Origin: Hungateiclostridiaceae bacterium UBA3922
GTDB lineage: Bacteria > Bacillota > Clostridia > Acetivibrionales > DTU013
DNA: 5,216 nucleotides
NCBI GenBank assembly: GCA_002386045.1
Contig: DGEQ01000024.1
Location: 1 to 5,216, forward strand
Reading direction: 5' to 3'
Positions within the stretch are counted from its first letter, which is position 1. Each line of letters starts with the position of its first letter. Below are positions 1-5,216 of this stretch, piece by piece. Both the position numbers and the translations under genes were made by a program. The notes below the pieces were generated by a model. The model searched no databases. It was not told the origin of the DNA and saw only the letters and a program-made list of their open reading frames with translations.

Positions 1-291
1 GCATGCAGCTATGTTCAGGATCAGCCTGAGGAAGGCCTCCCTGCTGAGCTTATTCCTTTTCAGGTATACCGAAAGCGGTACCTGTGAAGTTATGTTATAG
101 TAGAAGTAGTTCGCATCTTCTTTTCTGACTGTCTCCACAGGAATGACATGGTCAATTTCATTGTTATCAACCATGCCTGCCTGGTATTCTATGATCCTTC
201 CGGCACACCTGATCACGAGAAAACTTGATACGGCATCGCTTTCATACATGAATTCCAGTTCTTTGGCAGTGTCACCTGCAATCCCGGGCAT
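1..291 (-). CDS. DUF6382-like protein, N-terminal part (3' end outside window); probable FHA-domain protein of the tad operon
   Basis: The 97 visible codons run without a stop from an ATG at 291 to the window edge. The start is set by GGAGGGG seven bases upstream. The translation opens MPGIAGDTAKELEFMYESD. It contains the stretch VIRCAGRIIEYQAGMVDNNE (residues 26-45), then NYFYYNITSQVPLSVYLKR (residues 65-83). This resembles the DUF6382 domain that forms the N-terminus of many clostridial FHA proteins encoded at the end of Tad pilus operons, with a NEI core, a YYY-(D/N)-IT segment and a PLS-x-YL segment. I made this match from memory, without an alignment. No FHA domain, signal peptide or membrane segment lies in the visible part; an FHA domain would be expected beyond the left edge. 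It starts 48 bp after the flp stop on the same strand, which supports operon membership. In this family context it may read phosphothreonine signals for the pilus machine, but that is inference. Confidence 0.65.
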   Translation of the reverse strand, partial: MPGIAGDTAKELEFMYESDAVSSFLVIRCAGRIIEYQAGMVDNNEIDHVIPVETVRKEDANYFYYNITSQVPLSVYLKRNKLSREAFLRLILNIAAC

Positions 292-330
292 GATCGTTCC
301 CCTCCGAAACCACCTTTTGAAATCCTCTGC

Positions 331-347
331 TCGGCCGCCTCAGCCGA
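331..347 (-). other. Possible small RNA hairpin across the flp stop codon
   Basis: On the minus strand, TCGGC (347-343) and GCCGA (335-331) form a perfect 5-bp GC-rich stem around a 7-base loop that contains the flp TGA. No T-tract follows, so it does not read as an intrinsic terminator. A 3' hairpin could slow decay of the pilin message, but a stem this short can occur by chance. Confidence 0.25.
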
Positions 348-555
348 TCTGGTTGTTCTGCCTGATAAGCTGGCTGTTTACATCATTCGTGATGGAATCG
401 CCCGCGAAGATGCTTTTCATGATGTCAGTGACAAACTTGATTATCGCATCCCGGAAAATGAGCGCTATACCTACGAGAACAGCGATGATGACGACGATTT
501 CCACTGTTCCGAGGCCATCTTCCTCGCTGAGGAAATTCCTGACCAGTTTGTTCAT
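340..555 (-). CDS. flp: Flp-type (Tad) major prepilin, Flp1-like
   Basis: This is a 71-residue small pilin, exported and polymerised by the TadA/B/C machine. It has a short basic leader (MNKLVRNFLSEEDG), then the class III prepilin site: probable cleavage after Gly14 with Glu19 at position +5 of the mature chain (LGTVEI). A hydrophobic assembly helix follows at about residues 20-34, and then a short amphipathic and polar tail ending QNNQIG. Position +6 is Ile, where proteobacterial Flp pilins have Tyr; this is common in the clostridial Flp1-like group. Two ATGs stand side by side, at 558 and 555. GGAGGTG (567-561) gives four bases of spacing from GGAGG to the first and seven to the second, so 555 is preferred. 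A longer reading back to 714 overlaps tadC and lacks support. The gene lies 17 bp after tadC. The peptidase that would cleave it is not in the window. Confidence 0.9.
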   Translation of the reverse strand: MNKLVRNFLSEEDGLGTVEIVVIIAVLVGIALIFRDAIIKFVTDIMKSIFAGDSITNDVNSQLIRQNNQIG

Positions 556-572
556 CATGCCACCTCCGATCT

Positions 573-1433
573 TCATATATTTCTCAGTGCCAGAACCGCA
601 GGCATCCCGACTATGAGCAGTATGGCAATGAACATCAGCATCATTGGCAGCAACAGCCTGGTCGATGCCTCCTCCCCAAGCTTTCTTGCCGCATTTTTCC
701 GCATTTCCCAGCACTCATCAGCCAGGAGCCTCAGCACAGGGACCAGTTCAGAGTTCCCTTTCCTGATGTTCTGAAGCACTACGGTCACAAACCGGGTTAC
801 CGCAGGGACATGGCATCTCTTTGCAAACTCCTCGTATGCCTTGTATTCAGATATCCCTGACCTTACGGCCTGTACGGCTGTGCAGAGTTCTCTGTACAGC
901 GGAGTCTGCCGCCTGGAATCCATCGCAGCCTTTTCCCACGCCTTGGTCACGGTCAGCCCTGCATTGACAAGCAGAGTCAGCTTGTTTACAAAATCCGGGA
1001 ACTCGAGCTGGATGGCCTGGCGCCTTTTCCTGACTTTTTCGTACAGTTCCCGGTCACTGAGCACGATGACGGCAACGACCAGCAGGACGCAGAAGAACAG
1101 GAACCCGGCATCGGCATCGGTAAACATCCCCACAAAACCGGCAAAAAGCAAAGCCAGGAACACCATGGTTATTTTGTTCCCCCAATGCACACGGAGCATG
1201 AGCATGGCTTTCCTGTGCCCGTAAAGCTCTGCAGTCGCCATGGCCAGTTTCCTGTCATACCCGGTGTTATAGCTATGTTTCAGGATATCCAGGATAACCA
1301 GGCCGACCGGAAGGAACCCTTTCAGCGCAAACTCTTTCCTGTCAAGCATGCATATGATATCTGTGTACCTGTCCTTTGATATGAAATACAGTATCCCAAA
1401 AGCAATTGCCAAAACCGTGAAAAATACAGCCAT
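573..1433 (-). CDS. tadC: Tad pilus inner-membrane platform protein TadC
   Basis: The 286-residue protein belongs to the type II secretion F family (T2SSF), one of the paired TadB/TadC subunits thought to form the membrane platform through which the TadA ATPase drives pilin assembly. Hydrophobic segments lie at about 3-18, 88-104, 109-125 and 259-283, with a weaker one near 40-52. The cytoplasmic T2SSF domain is at about 143-257. It opens LEFPDFVNKLTLLVNAGLTV and ends in the RKLGEEASTRLLLPMMLMF stretch, which is very typical of clostridial TadC. Start: the ATG at 1433 has GGTGAT (1444-1439) five bases upstream and an in-frame TGA just before it, so it cannot extend further. Length is normal for the family. 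It follows tadB after a 104-bp gap and precedes flp by 17 bp. T2SSF proteins also occur in type II secretion and type IV pili, but the neighbours and the small size place this one in Tad. Confidence 0.93.
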   Translation of the reverse strand: MAVFFTVLAIAFGILYFISKDRYTDIICMLDRKEFALKGFLPVGLVILDILKHSYNTGYDRKLAMATAELYGHRKAMLMLRVHWGNKITMVFLALLFAGFVGMFTDADAGFLFFCVLLVVAVIVLSDRELYEKVRKRRQAIQLEFPDFVNKLTLLVNAGLTVTKAWEKAAMDSRRQTPLYRELCTAVQAVRSGISEYKAYEEFAKRCHVPAVTRFVTVVLQNIRKGNSELVPVLRLLADECWEMRKNAARKLGEEASTRLLLPMMLMFIAILLIVGMPAVLALRNI

Positions 1434-1537
1434 GACAAATCACCCGACGCCATCGTTCATATTTCGGCAGTGTCTGTGTATCCCGGCATTTTTTCATTGG
1501 TGAAATAAAGATACTTGTGAAACCTGCATATGTTCGG
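1434..1537 (-). other. 104-bp gap between tadB and tadC, no convincing element
   Basis: This is the longest gap inside the operon. I see no good -10/-35 pair, no terminator hairpin with a T-tract and no strong inverted repeat. It contains a 7-codon reading frame (ATG at 1453) whose stop overlaps the tadC start as ATGA, but this frame has no ribosome binding site of its own. Confidence 0.4.
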
Positions 1538-2281
1538 TCAGACTTTTATATCGTTTATTTTCGAGGAGATAAACCAGGCCGCTGCCATCATTGCCAGGGC
1601 AATGGTCATTGCCAGCCTTCCGGCGGCAGTGTTGAAAACCGGGTACATGTAGTCAGGCACGCCGACCGAAAGCAGTGCTGTCATGAATACCGGAACGGCA
1701 TTCAGGACTTTCTGTTCAAACCTTCGCTCAGCCAGTAGCATATCTATCTCCTGTCCGACCTCGATCCTTTCGCTGATTATGGATGATGTATTCCTGATGA
1801 TCCGGGCTATGTTGCCGCCGGCCCTCCTGCTGATGCTCAGCACATTGACGAAGTTGTCGATATCTTCGAGCCCGGCTCGTCCGGCAAACTCAGACAATGC
1901 GGACTCAAGCGTCTCGTTGGTATCGAGCCTGCTCACTATGTTCCTGACTTCCGCAAGTATGTATGTGGACGGGTCAGGATAAAGTACGGTCAGGTCATCG
2001 AGCGCTGCCCTGAATGCAGATTCGATGGATTTGCCGGCTGAAACTGACGAAGCCAGCGAATACAGCAGGTCCTTGAACTGGATATTGAGTTCCTTCTTTC
2101 TCCGCCTGATTATTTCTTTTGTCTTTATGCGCGGATAGAGCAGCGCCAGCGGCATAAACAGCGCAGATATAAGCACGCTCCTGTAGAACAGGAAACCTGC
2201 GGCAAAGATAACGGCTGCCGCCGCCAGCGTATAATATACCTTTTGCTTCATTCCCATGACATAGACATTGTAGTCCGGCAT
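1538..2281 (-). CDS. tadB: Tad pilus inner-membrane platform protein TadB
   Basis: The 247-residue protein is the T2SSF-family partner of TadC. Two N-terminal hydrophobic segments lie at about 16-33 and 36-49, followed by a basic stretch (PRIKTKEIIRRRKKE). The cytoplasmic T2SSF domain covers about 68-190, with the family-typical FKDLLYSLASSVSAGKSIESA near its start and SRRAGGNIARIIRNTSSII near its end. Two further hydrophobic segments, about 192-208 and 221-239, close the protein. It is somewhat shorter than many proteobacterial TadB proteins because the N-terminal part is compact. Start: ATG at 2281 shares its A with the tadA stop (TGATG). A GTG three bases earlier (2284) would overlap by four bases and add one residue. 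Upstream pairing to the ribosome is weak (GGTGAT within the tadA end), so translation is probably coupled to tadA. Confidence 0.92.
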   Translation of the reverse strand: MPDYNVYVMGMKQKVYYTLAAAAVIFAAGFLFYRSVLISALFMPLALLYPRIKTKEIIRRRKKELNIQFKDLLYSLASSVSAGKSIESAFRAALDDLTVLYPDPSTYILAEVRNIVSRLDTNETLESALSEFAGRAGLEDIDNFVNVLSISRRAGGNIARIIRNTSSIISERIEVGQEIDMLLAERRFEQKVLNAVPVFMTALLSVGVPDYMYPVFNTAAGRLAMTIALAMMAAAWFISSKINDIKV

Positions 2282-3678
2282 CACACATCACCGCCCAGCC
2301 TGCAGCGGATGCCCGCCATTTTCAGCTTGTAAGTCCTCGTGAGCATGTTTCCTGTCCATTTGAGCCTTCCTATCACCGGCCTCATCCCGTCGGCCTGGAT
2401 GCCGGCTGCCCGGGTGCTGTCGGCATGGCTCCCGGCAGGACCGGTCGTGCAGCTCCCGGTTCGACCATCCGCAAAATCGTCTTCCTCGCCGCCGGGTGTC
2501 TCCGCCTCCTCAAACACGAACAGCGGGTTAAGGACGATCCTGCCCTCGCTGTAACCGGCCACTTCTGTTATTTCAAGGACCCTCCTGCTCTTGTCCCTCA
2601 GCCTCCCCAGGTGCACCATTATGTCTATGGCGGAAGCGATCTGCTGCCTTACCGCATCCAGCGGTATTGGAGAAGCGCTTATGACCATCGTTTCCAGCCT
2701 TTTAAGCATGTCTCCCGCTGAATTGCCATGACCCGTGGACAATGATCCGTCATGGCCGGTATTCATAGCCTGCAGCATATCAAGGGCCTCTTCTCCCCGC
2801 ACCTCTCCGACGATTATCCTTTCCGGCCTCATGCGCAGCGATGTCCTAATCAGGTCGCGTATTGTGATCATTCCCCTGCCTTCGCTGTTGGCATTCCTGG
2901 TTTCCAGCCTGACAAGGTTGTCCACACCCGTGATCTGCAGTTCCGCCGAATCTTCGATCGTGATTATCCGCTCATCCGCTGGTATCCTGGCCGCAAGTGC
3001 GTTGAGGAACGTCGTTTTTCCGCTGCCCGTGCCCCCGCATATGAATATGTTGTATTTTGCCTTTACAAGGCAATCCAGCACTTCCGCGGCTTCAGCGCTC
3101 AATGAGCCTGCCTCCGTAAGCTGTTCTAATGTCATGGGCCTGTCGGGGAACTTCCTTATCGTCATTATCGGCCCGTTAAGCGCTATCGGTCTGAGCACCA
3201 CATTTACCCTGGACCCGTCAGGCAAAACGAAGTCGACGATCGGTGAAGCCTCATTGACCGCCCTGTTGGTCCTCGAGACAATATTGTGTATAACGTCCTC
3301 CAACTTCCGGTGGTCTGCGAATGCAGCCTCCGTCCTGCTTATCCGGCCTGCGCGCTCAATGAATATCTTGTCCGGTCCATTGACCATGATTTCAGTGATG
3401 GTCCTGTCATCCAGCAACGGCTGGAGTATATCCAATCTTCGCATAGAATTGTACACCATGTCTGCAATCTCGCGTTTTTGCGCCACATTCAGCCATGATG
3501 CCCTGGATTTGCGGAAAACTGCTTCCGTCACCAATTCCATGAGTTCGTCATCATCGATATCCCTGGTCCTGTCCAGCGCCTGTGCGATCTCCGCCCGTAT
3601 CTCATCCGCCAGCGTGAGCTCTTCCGGCAGCTTGTCCCTTCGTAACACGTCATCGCGAATATCAGCAGTTTCAGGCAA
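2281..3678 (-). CDS. tadA: Tad pilus assembly ATPase TadA/CpaF
   Basis: The 465-residue protein is the secretion ATPase (GspE/VirB11 superfamily) that powers Flp pilus assembly at the cytoplasmic face of the TadB/TadC platform. An N-terminal helical region (about 1-85) precedes the N-terminal domain with TEIMVNGPDKIFIER (95-109). Catalytic motifs follow in order: Walker A GGTGSGKTT at 215-223, the Asp box ITIEDSAEL at 239-247, Walker B RIIVGEVRGEEA at 287-298, and the His box AMNTGHDGSLSTGHGNS at 304-320. The arginine-rich segment LRMRPERI (281-288) is also present, so the enzyme looks active. Residues of about 391-432 form a Gly/Ala/Asp-rich, probably disordered insertion before the usual C-terminal IGRLKWTGN segment. 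Start: TTG at 3678 with AAGGAGG eight bases upstream; no ATG lies near. It overlaps the end of tadZ by 8 bp and touches tadB. The order tadZ-tadA-tadB-tadC is the canonical Tad order. Confidence 0.96.
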   Translation of the reverse strand: MPETADIRDDVLRRDKLPEELTLADEIRAEIAQALDRTRDIDDDELMELVTEAVFRKSRASWLNVAQKREIADMVYNSMRRLDILQPLLDDRTITEIMVNGPDKIFIERAGRISRTEAAFADHRKLEDVIHNIVSRTNRAVNEASPIVDFVLPDGSRVNVVLRPIALNGPIMTIRKFPDRPMTLEQLTEAGSLSAEAAEVLDCLVKAKYNIFICGGTGSGKTTFLNALAARIPADERIITIEDSAELQITGVDNLVRLETRNANSEGRGMITIRDLIRTSLRMRPERIIVGEVRGEEALDMLQAMNTGHDGSLSTGHGNSAGDMLKRLETMVISASPIPLDAVRQQIASAIDIMVHLGRLRDKSRRVLEITEVAGYSEGRIVLNPLFVFEEAETPGGEEDDFADGRTGSCTTGPAGSHADSTRAAGIQADGMRPVIGRLKWTGNMLTRTYKLKMAGIRCRLGGDV

Positions 3679-4813
3679 CTGACCCGCCTCCTTCCACGGA
3701 ATCGGCAGCCGCCGATCTGCCGGCTAGTATTTGCTCAACGACGCCGTTCAGATCCGCCAGGAACGATACATCATTTACAACGCAGTCGTCAGGGGAATTG
3801 CTGCTTTTATTCGAATGATCGGCTATCACTGCTGCCGGGCTGTATCCACATACAGGTCCGTCTCCGTCAAATGCCGGCGATAAATTCAATAAAGGAATGA
3901 TCCTTTCAGGCAATGCCGATTTCCATCTGCTGTCAAGTAAATCGAGGCCTTTAGTGAAAACGCCTGTTTTCGACTCCACGACAGCATCCCGTGTAAGCAC
4001 GAGCAGTATAACGTCTGAAAGCCTCATGACCTCTGCATTTATACTGTTGAGTCCTGATGACAGGTCAACAAAAACCATGTCATACGCACAACAGGATCTG
4101 AACTCGCTGATCAGCCGTGCAGCATCCTTTTCATCGAATTCGTTCATTTCCAGTATGCATTCAGGAGACTTGAAAAAATGGACACTGGTCCGGGGATCAT
4201 GGCACCTGGCGGACTCCAGCTTTAACCACAGGGAGCCGCTGCCCTTCAGGTGAAAGATAACGTTGGAAAAGCTCTGATCCGACTCGCCCCTGAAGAACCT
4301 GTCCGTTGATGGGACACTCTCAAGGCAAAGGAAAAATGTCTTCAATCCCCTGCCTGCGCAAAGTATGCTGCAGCCGGCAGCGATGCTGCTTTTCCCGGTG
4401 CCCCCGGCAGGCGAGGCGACACTGACGATGCAGGTCTTCCTGCGGCCATGTACCGGCCGGCCGCTGCCCGTATTTGCCGAATAGAGCCCCAACACCTCGG
4501 ATATCAGTCTGTCGACATGCTGGTATTTCATTACCTGGCCGGCCGCTTTGCCCGGGCATTGCTTCCCGGGACGGCTTTCCGTAAGGAGCAGCACCAGCCC
4601 TCTGTCGTAACATGTTTTACTTTCGTCATACATCCGGCTGTCCACAAGGATGATATCCGCATGGGACTTACTTTCAAGGAAATCCTGCAGCGCATGGACA
4701 GACGAGAAAGCTGCAAGATCGAATCTCCCCGGATAGTTCGCGACCAGGTATTTTTCGAAATTCCGGATATATTCGGCATCAAGATCAGCAATAACCAGAC
4801 CGAGCCTGCCCAA
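3671..4813 (-). CDS. tadZ: Tad pilus localisation protein TadZ/CpaE (receiver-like domain plus MinD/ParA-type ATPase)
   Basis: The 380-residue protein has two domains. Residues 1 to about 112 resemble a response-regulator receiver: acidic D10/D12, ILVDSRM with Asp58 in the phospho-acceptor place, LLLTES with Thr78, and Lys96 in VMKYQHVDRLI. The second domain, about 126-365, is a MinD/ParA-like ATPase with Walker A SPAGGTGKSS at 134-143 and a Walker B-like DMVFVDLSSG at 245-254. The lysine that normally opens the deviant Walker A (KGGxGK) is Ala136 here, while Lys141 is kept. In Tad systems this protein directs the machinery to its site, often a pole, and ATP binding drives its dimerisation. 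Residues 311-345 and the Gly-rich tail look flexible. Start: TTG at 4813 with GGAGG seven bases upstream; no ATG is close. It is the first gene after the promoter at about 4900 and overlaps tadA by 8 bp. Confidence 0.9.
   Translation of the reverse strand: MGRLGLVIADLDAEYIRNFEKYLVANYPGRFDLAAFSSVHALQDFLESKSHADIILVDSRMYDESKTCYDRGLVLLLTESRPGKQCPGKAAGQVMKYQHVDRLISEVLGLYSANTGSGRPVHGRRKTCIVSVASPAGGTGKSSIAAGCSILCAGRGLKTFFLCLESVPSTDRFFRGESDQSFSNVIFHLKGSGSLWLKLESARCHDPRTSVHFFKSPECILEMNEFDEKDAARLISEFRSCCAYDMVFVDLSSGLNSINAEVMRLSDVILLVLTRDAVVESKTGVFTKGLDLLDSRWKSALPERIIPLLNLSPAFDGDGPVCGYSPAAVIADHSNKSSNSPDDCVVNDVSFLADLNGVVEQILAGRSAAADSVEGGGSVA
3687..3693 (-). promoter_or_regulatory. Ribosome binding site that fixes the TTG start of tadA
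   Basis: AAGGAGG on the minus strand lies eight bases before the TTG at 3678, inside the end of tadZ. It is the main reason to accept a non-ATG start, since the next Met codon is far inside the protein. Confidence 0.8.
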
Positions 4814-4820
4814 AACCGTC

Positions 4821-4825
4821 CCTCC
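4821..4825 (-). promoter_or_regulatory. Ribosome binding site that fixes the TTG start of tadZ
   Basis: GGAGG on the minus strand, within GAGGCGGAGGG, lies seven bases before the TTG at 4813. No ATG is available nearby in frame, so this site decides the start. Confidence 0.8.
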
Positions 4826-4830
4826 GCCTC

Positions 4831-4854
4831 TTACAAATACGATTATTTTTGTAA
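4831..4854 (-). repeat. Inverted repeat in the tadZ leader (possible operator or RNA hairpin)
   Basis: TTACAAA (4854-4848) and TTTGTAA (4837-4831) form a perfect 7-bp inverted repeat with a 10-base spacer. One G-U and one A-U pair can extend the stem outward in RNA. It falls about 12 to 36 bases after the predicted transcription start and ends directly against the ribosome binding site. It could be a repressor site or a weak hairpin that affects access to the start. The arms are AT-rich and sit in AT-rich DNA, so chance is possible. Confidence 0.4.
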
Positions 4855-4872
4855 AATTGTGGGTGTACTAAT

Positions 4873-4901
4873 ATTATATGGGCAGGTCCGGTTTCTGTCA
4901 A
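4873..4901 (-). promoter_or_regulatory. Consensus sigma-A promoter of the tad operon
   Basis: On the minus strand a perfect -35 box TTGACA (4901-4896) and a perfect -10 box TATAAT (4878-4873) are separated by exactly 17 bp. Transcription should begin near 4866, giving a leader of about 50 bases before the tadZ TTG. Just upstream (4921-4906) is an A/T-only run broken by a single G, which fits an UP element. The spacer is otherwise much more AT-rich than the genes. No other match of this quality was seen in the window. Confidence 0.9.
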
Positions 4902-4964
4902 TTCCTATTTTTCAAATTTTTCCAGTAATATGGGAGCAGAATCCTCAAAATCCTGCGGCAGGCG

Positions 4965-5216
4965 CTATTTTGAATACTTGCCGATGAGTTCTTCCTGCTC
5001 TTTTCTGACAAAGTTCCTGATCTGGTTGAAGACGATCGGGCCGTTGTGCCTTATTTTGAGCCCGTATTCGTAATACCCGCCGTGATCGACCTTCCTCACG
5101 ATTTCCGCGGTGAGGGAAAGTATATCCCTGGCAAGGTATATGTCGAAGTTCAGCCTGTGGCCCTTGAAGTGCTCTTCCTTCGAGTATACCATCAGCCCGT
5201 AGTCGCTGATGTCCTT
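4965..5216 (-). CDS. PilZ-domain protein, C-terminal part (5' end outside window)
   Basis: The last 83 codons of a gene enter from the right edge and stop at a TAG at 4965-4967. The visible part begins KDISDYGLMVYS, in which DISDYG matches the (D/N)-x-S-x-x-G motif that, with an upstream RxxxR, binds cyclic di-GMP in PilZ domains. It continues with the beta-strand pattern of PilZ: a hydrophilic turn with Gly, LNFDIYLARDILSLTAEIVR, then YYEYGLKI in the place of the usual final G-x-x-F strand, and a charged C-terminal helix (FNQIRNFVRKEQEELIGKY). The arginine motif would lie outside the window, so ligand binding cannot be judged. The protein may be a single PilZ domain or the tail of a longer one. 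It lies on the same strand as the tad genes, 151 bp upstream of tadZ. It may be a cyclic di-GMP input for the pilus, which is inference from context. Confidence 0.78.
   Translation of the reverse strand, partial: KDISDYGLMVYSKEEHFKGHRLNFDIYLARDILSLTAEIVRKVDHGGYYEYGLKIRHNGPIVFNQIRNFVRKEQEELIGKYSK

Noticed and set aside
143..616. 157-codon open frame on the plus strand opposite flp and its downstream gene
   Set aside because: It is antisense to the clear prepilin gene and the DUF6382-like gene, both of which have proper ribosome binding sites; the product has no recognisable features.
556..714. N-terminal extension of the flp reading frame up to 714
   Set aside because: It would overlap tadC by about 140 bases, and the added residues do not resemble a prepilin leader. 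The strong GGAGGTG site lies just before the 558/555 ATG pair.
1342..1497. 51-codon minus-strand frame starting in the tadB-tadC gap, with several Cys and His residues (CHDC)
   Set aside because: It has no ribosome binding site and overlaps the conserved start of tadC in another frame. The Cys/His content looks like chance, not a zinc site.
2735..3682. 315-codon open frame on the plus strand opposite tadA
   Set aside because: It is fully antisense to a strongly conserved ATPase gene, its product is Ser-rich with no recognisable domain, and it arises from the third-position bias of tadA codons.
4930..4964. Possible terminator after the PilZ-domain gene
   Set aside because: The best stems (CCTG/CAGG with a 3-base loop, or a GCAGGA/TTCTGC stem with a G-U pair) are short, and only TTTT interrupted by G follows the first. 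This is not enough for an intrinsic terminator, so readthrough into the tad operon remains possible.
4448..4987. 179-codon open frame on the plus strand over the tadZ 5' end and its promoter region
   Set aside because: It crosses the tadZ coding strand and the AT-rich control region, and the product shows no domain; it is a chance frame.
1..5216. CRISPR array, insertion sequence, tRNA or rRNA genes
   Set aside because: No spaced direct repeats, transposase, terminal inverted repeats or tRNA-like folds were seen. The window is almost fully used by the pilus genes.
1..5216. A wholly new biological system
   Set aside because: Every gene fits a known Tad/Flp pilus locus or its usual clostridial neighbours. 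Only details of control and of TadZ and TadA sequence are unusual.

Overview
This window is most of a Tad/Flp (tight adherence, type IVc-like) pilus locus of the monoderm, clostridial kind. All genes lie on the minus strand, so they are transcribed from high to low coordinates. The organism is probably a member of the Clostridia (Bacillota) with roughly balanced GC content. The reasons are: a TadZ with a receiver-like N-terminus and a Pro-Ala-Gly-Gly style Walker A; an Flp1-like prepilin; a downstream gene resembling the DUF6382 N-terminus of clostridial FHA proteins; strong GGAGG ribosome binding sites with several TTG starts; and no outer-membrane secretin in view. The taxonomic call is inference, because no marker gene is present.

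Layout in transcription order. The 3' end of a PilZ-domain gene (5216-4965) enters from the right edge. A 151-bp AT-rich spacer (4814-4964) follows. It holds a textbook sigma-A promoter (TTGACA, 17 bp, TATAAT), an A/T-rich stretch just upstream, and an inverted repeat between the predicted start of transcription and the ribosome binding site. Then come tadZ/cpaE (4813-3671), tadA/cpaF (3678-2281), tadB (2281-1538), a 104-bp gap, tadC (1433-573), the flp prepilin gene (555-340) and the N-terminal 97 codons of a DUF6382-like gene that runs off the left edge (291-1). tadZ/tadA and tadA/tadB overlap by a few bases. tadC/flp and flp/DUF6382-like are separated by 17 and 48 bp. Together they look like one operon led by the promoter at about 4900.

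How the parts should work together (family knowledge): TadA is the hexameric secretion ATPase that powers assembly, TadB and TadC form the inner-membrane platform, Flp is the pilin subunit, and TadZ places the machine in the cell. The PilZ protein may tie the locus to cyclic di-GMP, and the DUF6382/FHA protein may tie it to Ser/Thr phosphorylation. The prepilin peptidase (TadV/CpaA) and TadE/TadF-like minor pilins are not in the window and would be expected nearby.

I see no new system here. The points most worth a second look are the near-ideal promoter with its adjoining inverted repeat, the PilZ neighbour, the missing signature lysine and the intact-looking receiver residues in TadZ, and a disordered insertion near the C-terminus of TadA.
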